A DNA stretch of 64,000 nucleotides. Origin: Nocardia sp. alder85J. Lineage in GTDB: Bacteria; Actinomycetota; Actinomycetes; Mycobacteriales; Mycobacteriaceae. This document shows positions 61,401 to 64,000 of this stretch, piece after piece. Where the stretch lies: contig NZ_JAIUCZ020000002.1 of NCBI RefSeq assembly GCF_020176955.2, positions 620,001-684,000 of the forward strand, given 5' to 3'. Each line of letters starts with the position of its first letter. Positions within the stretch are counted from its first letter, which is position 1. The position numbers and the translations under genes are program-made. The notes below the pieces were generated by a model that was not told where the DNA came from, ran no database searches, and worked only from the letters and a program-made list of their open reading frames with translations.

Positions 61401-62124
61401 CGGTGACCGGGCGTTGCGCGCCCTGCTCGTCTTCGAGGACCAGATATCCGGGCTCGCCGTGCCCGGATATGTGCAGGATATGGGCCGGCGATTGTTCGAG
61501 CGCCGCCCGGATCGCATCGGTCGTCGCGAATTCCACGATCCGGATATCGGCGTCGCTGCGGCGCGCATTCCGAACGGCCGCAAGCACATTGAGCAACTCG
61601 TTCTCGTAGTTGAGCGTGACATCCCCGCCGGTGTCGGGCGCGGCGACGGCCACCAGAATTCGCAGGGGACCCGGGATCTCCGGCCACGCCGGCGCGGCGC
61701 CCGCCTTGCGGTACACCGTCACATTCGGGTGCAGGGCGAGCGGGCGATGCCGGGCCGGCTCGATGGCCGCTTCCCAGGGCAGCTCCCCGAACGGACCCGG
61801 CTCGATTCCCAGACGTAGTGGCGCACCGGTGGATTCGGCGGTGGCGATGGTCGCCCACAATGTTTGCGCCACGGTGTCGGGGAGGAACGACGTTGCGATC
61901 AGGGCCGCAGCGCGGCGCAGCGGTTCGCAACCCGGCGGCGCGTCGGTTTCCTCACCCGGAAGGAGGTCGGCGCCGCTGTCGCGATCGCGGCTGTTGCGTG
62001 TCTCGGCCAGGGCGAAGGACAGGCCAGGACTCAATCCCGCATGCGCGGCGCCGACGTCGATGCCCGCACCGCACAGCCGGACCGTGGTGTCAGTGACGGT
62101 CAGCGTCAGGTCCACAGCGCTCAT
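58465..62124 (-). CDS. CHAT protease / NB-ARC / TPR protein
   Basis: A 1219-aa three-part protein. An N-terminal CHAT (caspase-like) domain spans about 100-345 with the catalytic dyad His222 (ILHISGHGEPG) and Cys264 (IALSACYTS). After a Pro-rich linker (370-384) comes an NB-ARC domain with Walker A GIGGIGKT (417-424), Walker B VVVLLDDF and sensor GRLLITTRYRF. The C-terminal about 350 residues are degenerate TPRs of about 40 residues (LAQERGDVDEAVRRYIRALA type). CHAT-STAND proteins are proposed to be sensor proteases that trigger on phage or stress signals; here the gene follows a DUF6338 membrane protein within 22 bp. Confidence 0.92.
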   Translation of the reverse strand: MSAVDLTLTVTDTTVRLCGAGIDVGAAHAGLSPGLSFALAETRNSRDRDSGADLLPGEETDAPPGCEPLRRAAALIATSFLPDTVAQTLWATIATAESTGAPLRLGIEPGPFGELPWEAAIEPARHRPLALHPNVTVYRKAGAAPAWPEIPGPLRILVAVAAPDTGGDVTLNYENELLNVLAAVRNARRSDADIRIVEFATTDAIRAALEQSPAHILHISGHGEPGYLVLEDEQGAQRPVTAAEFAAEAIPAGLMPPVIALSACYTSVAGTDIESVAAGLVARGANVVIGTEASVSDRYATAVFADAYRQLAQSGAPDVVAAVSGARRAAHDRLATSTVPDERQLAALDEWSVVTILAATAECRLYSGEGHPPTPPPPGPPGPAARARGEFFGRRREQRLLPAQLASDRYPGIVLHGIGGIGKTALATELVARQRTLVPVTIVPGHFDVDSFFRRIATAVGRHTRTAGPDRHRTAIAAATSRVLDVRLPWNTRLKILREQVFPLAPVVVLLDDFEENLDTDHRVADDTMAHVLAAWIGTPGPGRLLITTRYRFTLPDCAEAALLWRQLGPLTLAETYKVIWSLPTLDRLATGQFDQVWRLLGGHPRSLEYLDALLAQGRARYADTTARLAATLAAHPETHAALDATADLDTHIAATITLISNEILLADLLIGLSPAARHLLLGMSVYREPVDNAAALCQIGDLDESAQSAECRAAADRITAILTGHNIRLPDGVLDMATLPAAVQVELAPAVATYQEHVTPPYATGQVLGALIAECTASSLISVDPETGHMLVHRGTAAELADHSTDAELRRAHHRAGEYWRWRARMWRQDRDALLHDQLEARHHYLHADDLDTAMHITEVACGRLSTIGAQDRAARLARDALERLAPDARRRGNFYYQLGTLAQARMDYDDAEHFYTRALAVEEKFGNRATQAICHRHLGELAQERGDVDEAVRRYIRALAIADERGLHSIRASVFHRLGLLAEDRRDYREARHRYSQALSIFEGLGDHAGMANAHGQLGTLATIGRDYDEAERRYTRALAIAEEIGDRRSTDVALHQLGVLAQQRGRDAETVDFTTRALAIAEEGGDRHSMALGHHNLGILARDRGDHPEAERRLTLALALHEGVGDRAAAASTRSALADVARARGQLQSAVSRYAVAFRNCLSMNLPHAAHNLGALVELHATIGCGQFVAITSSVLREAEVDDIHRRVHHNLGTPM

Positions 62125-62146
62125 GATGATTCATTGTTGTTGCTGC

Positions 62147-62992
62147 TCAATGTTTTTCGATGGTAGTTTCGGTTCCGTCGCCGCTGTTTCCGGGAGGGGC
62201 GCTGTTTCCGGGAGCTGTGCCGGCTCCGCGCCCGGCGCCGGACCCGGCGGGACCGGCGGCAATCGGGTGGCGATGCGGGCGCCACGATGTCCACCCTTTT
62301 TCCGGAACCGGTTGCCCTCCTGGCGATTCTGCGAGTTGTTCATCGGGTTCGTCCATTCGTTGCAGATCCAGGTATTCGATCTCTTCCCACCGCACGAGCA
62401 CACCACTGGGCAATTGCACCGGCGCAGTGCCGTCGCGGACGACGAACTCGCCGGTTTTCGGATGCACCGCCAGTTGCGTACTCAGATACAGTTCCCCGGC
62501 CTCCGGATATCCGGATGCATACGACATGTCGTCGTCGGTTCCGCCGTAGCGGCCCGCCAGCCAGGTTCCGGATTTCAGCTTGATCCGGACGATATATCTG
62601 TTCTCTCGCGACCACACATGATCCCAGGCGCGTGGATGGGGCGCCCGCCCGTAGAGCCAGCGCGCGATCGGCCAATCTCGATTCGTGGCCAGGCCCATCG
62701 CGGCTCCGATCGCCGCCGGGACGAGAACATAGCCCACGGAAACGGCCTCGAACATCAGCCAGTTCACCAGGCCCCGCCGCAGGTCACCGCTGACCACGAA
62801 GTGCCGATACAGCAGCAGGGCCGGGCCCGAATACACCGCCAGAAATATCGACGAGGCTGCGAACAGACGTACCAGTCGGTCTGGGGAGCCGCCCGTATAG
62901 CTTCCCGCATTGCGCTCGTAGGTCAAGCTGTACGACGCTCCCGGCAATAGCGTCAGCAATGCCACCACGAGCGCCTGAAAGGTCGTGATCAA
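62147..62992 (-). CDS. DUF6338 membrane protein
   Basis: A 281-aa protein: three membrane helices in the first 110 residues (ITTFQALVVALLTLLPGASY; FAASSIFLAVYSGPALLL; MFEAVSVGYVLVPAAIGAAM), then a beta-rich cytoplasmic domain (IVRIKLKSGTWLAGRYGG, GELYLSTQLAVHP) resembling an SH3-like fold, then a Pro/Gly-rich tail. The family fits DUF6338. The start is TTG with GGGGGAA about 8 nt upstream. It is the first gene of an operon with the CHAT/NB-ARC gene, so it may recruit or be the target of that protease. Confidence 0.82.
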   Translation of the reverse strand: MITTFQALVVALLTLLPGASYSLTYERNAGSYTGGSPDRLVRLFAASSIFLAVYSGPALLLYRHFVVSGDLRRGLVNWLMFEAVSVGYVLVPAAIGAAMGLATNRDWPIARWLYGRAPHPRAWDHVWSRENRYIVRIKLKSGTWLAGRYGGTDDDMSYASGYPEAGELYLSTQLAVHPKTGEFVVRDGTAPVQLPSGVLVRWEEIEYLDLQRMDEPDEQLAESPGGQPVPEKGWTSWRPHRHPIAAGPAGSGAGRGAGTAPGNSAPPGNSGDGTETTIEKH

Positions 62993-63017
62993 CGCGGAAT
63001 TCCCCCATATCGGTCAT

Positions 63018-63285
63018 CCGACAGTGCTGGTGGCTCTGCGATTTCGCATCGTTTCATCGTGCTTGCGCGCTGTCAATCCCCGGATTTGTGAAAGGCTCTA
63101 CGCGTGGCCTCGTTTCGAGGCATCGGCCGCACCGGGACTTCGCTGGGCACGTGTAGCATGCGAGCGGGTTCGGTTTCGCCGCCGGGATGGGAATGAAGAA
63201 AATTGTTAGTTATCGATACGAGCTTTGCCGCCCCGGTTGCCGCAGGTGGAATCGGTAGCCGCGACGCCGGTCGGCGGAATCGGCC
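63018..63285. promoter_or_regulatory. Divergent promoter region
   Basis: 268 bp between the DUF6338 gene (minus) and the zinc-ribbon gene (plus). It includes AT-rich patches (GAAGAAAATTGTTAGTTATC) likely to hold promoters. A 21-codon ORF from 63193 ends just before the plus-strand gene and could be a leader or chance. No clear palindrome seen. Confidence 0.4.
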
Positions 63286-64000
63286 GTGAATCGGGTCGAA
63301 CGGGCCGCCGTGGAAGCATGGCGAGCATATACGAAATTTATCGCCGCGCAACATGTGGCATTCGAGCAGCGGCAGCGCGAAAGCCATATCGACTGGCTGC
63401 GTTCCCAGTCCGAGCGCGCGCCCGTCCACTGTGGTCATTGCGGGACGGTGAACGCGCCGCGTTCGTTGAGTTGCGGGAAATGCGGTGCGACCGAAAGATT
63501 GTCACTGATACCGCCGCCGGTCGATCCGCCCGGTAGCGGGCGGCTCGAAGCGGAACCCGTGCCGCGCCGTCGGTCCGATATGATCGGGGTTGCCGCGGCT
63601 TTCGGGATCCTCGCGGTTGCTGTGGGAATCCTTGCGATGGGAGAATTCGCTCTGTTCCATGACACCCAGCATATTCGCTCGGATTCCGCATCGACGGCGA
63701 CTCGCACGACGGTGAGTATTCGGCCGACGATGACCGCGACGCAACCCCCGACCACCATTCGCACGCCGTTACTCGCTCGGCCGGCGGTTCCCGATGACAC
63801 CGTGCGGCCGACGAGCGCCGCGTCGCGAAATACCGGTATCGCCGGACAATGGCAGGACGGCGGGGATTTCATCACTATTACCATGACGAAACAGGGCTCG
63901 TACGTATATCACGTGTGGGCGGGATTCTGCGCCGACATCGGTTCGGGTGCCGAACTCACCGGCGATGATTCCGGTGCCGGCGGCACGGTGTCATTTTGCA
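63286..64000 (+). CDS. Zinc-ribbon membrane protein, partial (runs off the window)
   Basis: An open frame of 238 codons with no stop before the end of the window. The start is GTG; an in-frame TAG 10 codons upstream excludes a longer protein. The N-terminal 50 residues are charged and helical (AWRAYTKFIAAQHVAFEQRQ), followed by a zinc ribbon with two CxxC pairs (CGHCG and CGKCG), one membrane helix (GVAAAFGILAVAVGILAMGE), a Thr/Pro-rich linker and the start of an extracellular beta domain (QWQDGGDFITITMTKQGSYV). It is divergent from the DUF6338/CHAT operon and may be a functional partner. Family not identified. Confidence 0.75.
   Translation, partial: MNRVERAAVEAWRAYTKFIAAQHVAFEQRQRESHIDWLRSQSERAPVHCGHCGTVNAPRSLSCGKCGATERLSLIPPPVDPPGSGRLEAEPVPRRRSDMIGVAAAFGILAVAVGILAMGEFALFHDTQHIRSDSASTATRTTVSIRPTMTATQPPTTIRTPLLARPAVPDDTVRPTSAASRNTGIAGQWQDGGDFITITMTKQGSYVYHVWAGFCADIGSGAELTGDDSGAGGTVSFC

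Noticed and set aside
63073-63438. A 121-codon minus-strand frame near the right end
   Set aside because: It is antisense to the zinc-ribbon protein start and has no domain or good ribosome-binding site.

Overview
The window is very GC-rich, gene-dense actinobacterial DNA. An Acg-type nitroreductase, an Rv1733c-type membrane protein, IdeR-like and DosR-like boxes, GTG/TTG starts and many short-chain dehydrogenases, FadE-type dehydrogenases and Rieske enzymes together suggest a Nocardia or close relative (Mycobacteriales). The genus is inferred from gene content only.

Layout. (1) 1-5.7 kb: Rv1733c-like and Acg-like genes with DosR-like boxes upstream, an ABC-2 exporter pair, and a VOC gene beside a truncated AraC gene. 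(2) 5.9-18.0 kb: a mobile, decaying island ending at an initiator tRNA-fMet. It holds an IS3-family element, an IS1380-family element with a clean TTTAG target duplication, and remnants of a tyrosine recombinase, a small resolvase and a large serine recombinase. Its cargo is an NB-ARC/TPR protein flanked by two ~60-bp repeats, a GNAT acetyltransferase, a truncated class II ribonucleotide reductase, a HicB-like protein behind a 45-codon ORF, and an XRE/DUF6879 module. (3) 18.1-22.4 kb: lipB, an MFS pump with a divergent AraC regulator, and a type B carboxylesterase.

(4) 22.4-48.9 kb: a catabolic locus. Fourteen tightly packed minus-strand genes (40.7 down to 22.8 kb) encode an NHL/SMP-30-like protein, a Rieske oxygenase, a Baeyer-Villiger-type monooxygenase, three SDRs, a ThDP enzyme, an aldehyde dehydrogenase, two SnoaL-like proteins, a TauD-type dioxygenase, a branched-chain-type ABC importer with a LivH-LivM-LivG triple fusion, and a carboxymuconolactone-decarboxylase-like protein. 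A GntR/FCD regulator separates them from a plus-strand set of four acyl-CoA dehydrogenase subunits, an enoyl-CoA hydratase and an amidohydrolase. A near-identical 30-bp element precedes both arms. The combination suggests uptake of a cyclic or ketonic compound, oxygenation and ring opening, aldehyde oxidation and beta-oxidation; the substrate cannot be read from the sequence.

(5) 49-55.1 kb: a complete N-acetylglucosamine-type PTS and catabolic set (EIIA, EIIB, EIIC, HPr, EI, NagA, NagB) with a DasR-like site in the divergent promoter. (6) 55.1-58.4 kb: a membrane protein, an HxlR regulator and an aldehyde dehydrogenase, with similar short boxes at two promoters. (7) 58.5-64 kb: a 1219-aa CHAT protease/NB-ARC/TPR protein in an apparent operon with a DUF6338 membrane protein, and a divergent zinc-ribbon membrane protein that runs off the window end. 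This is the best candidate for a little-described signalling or defence module.
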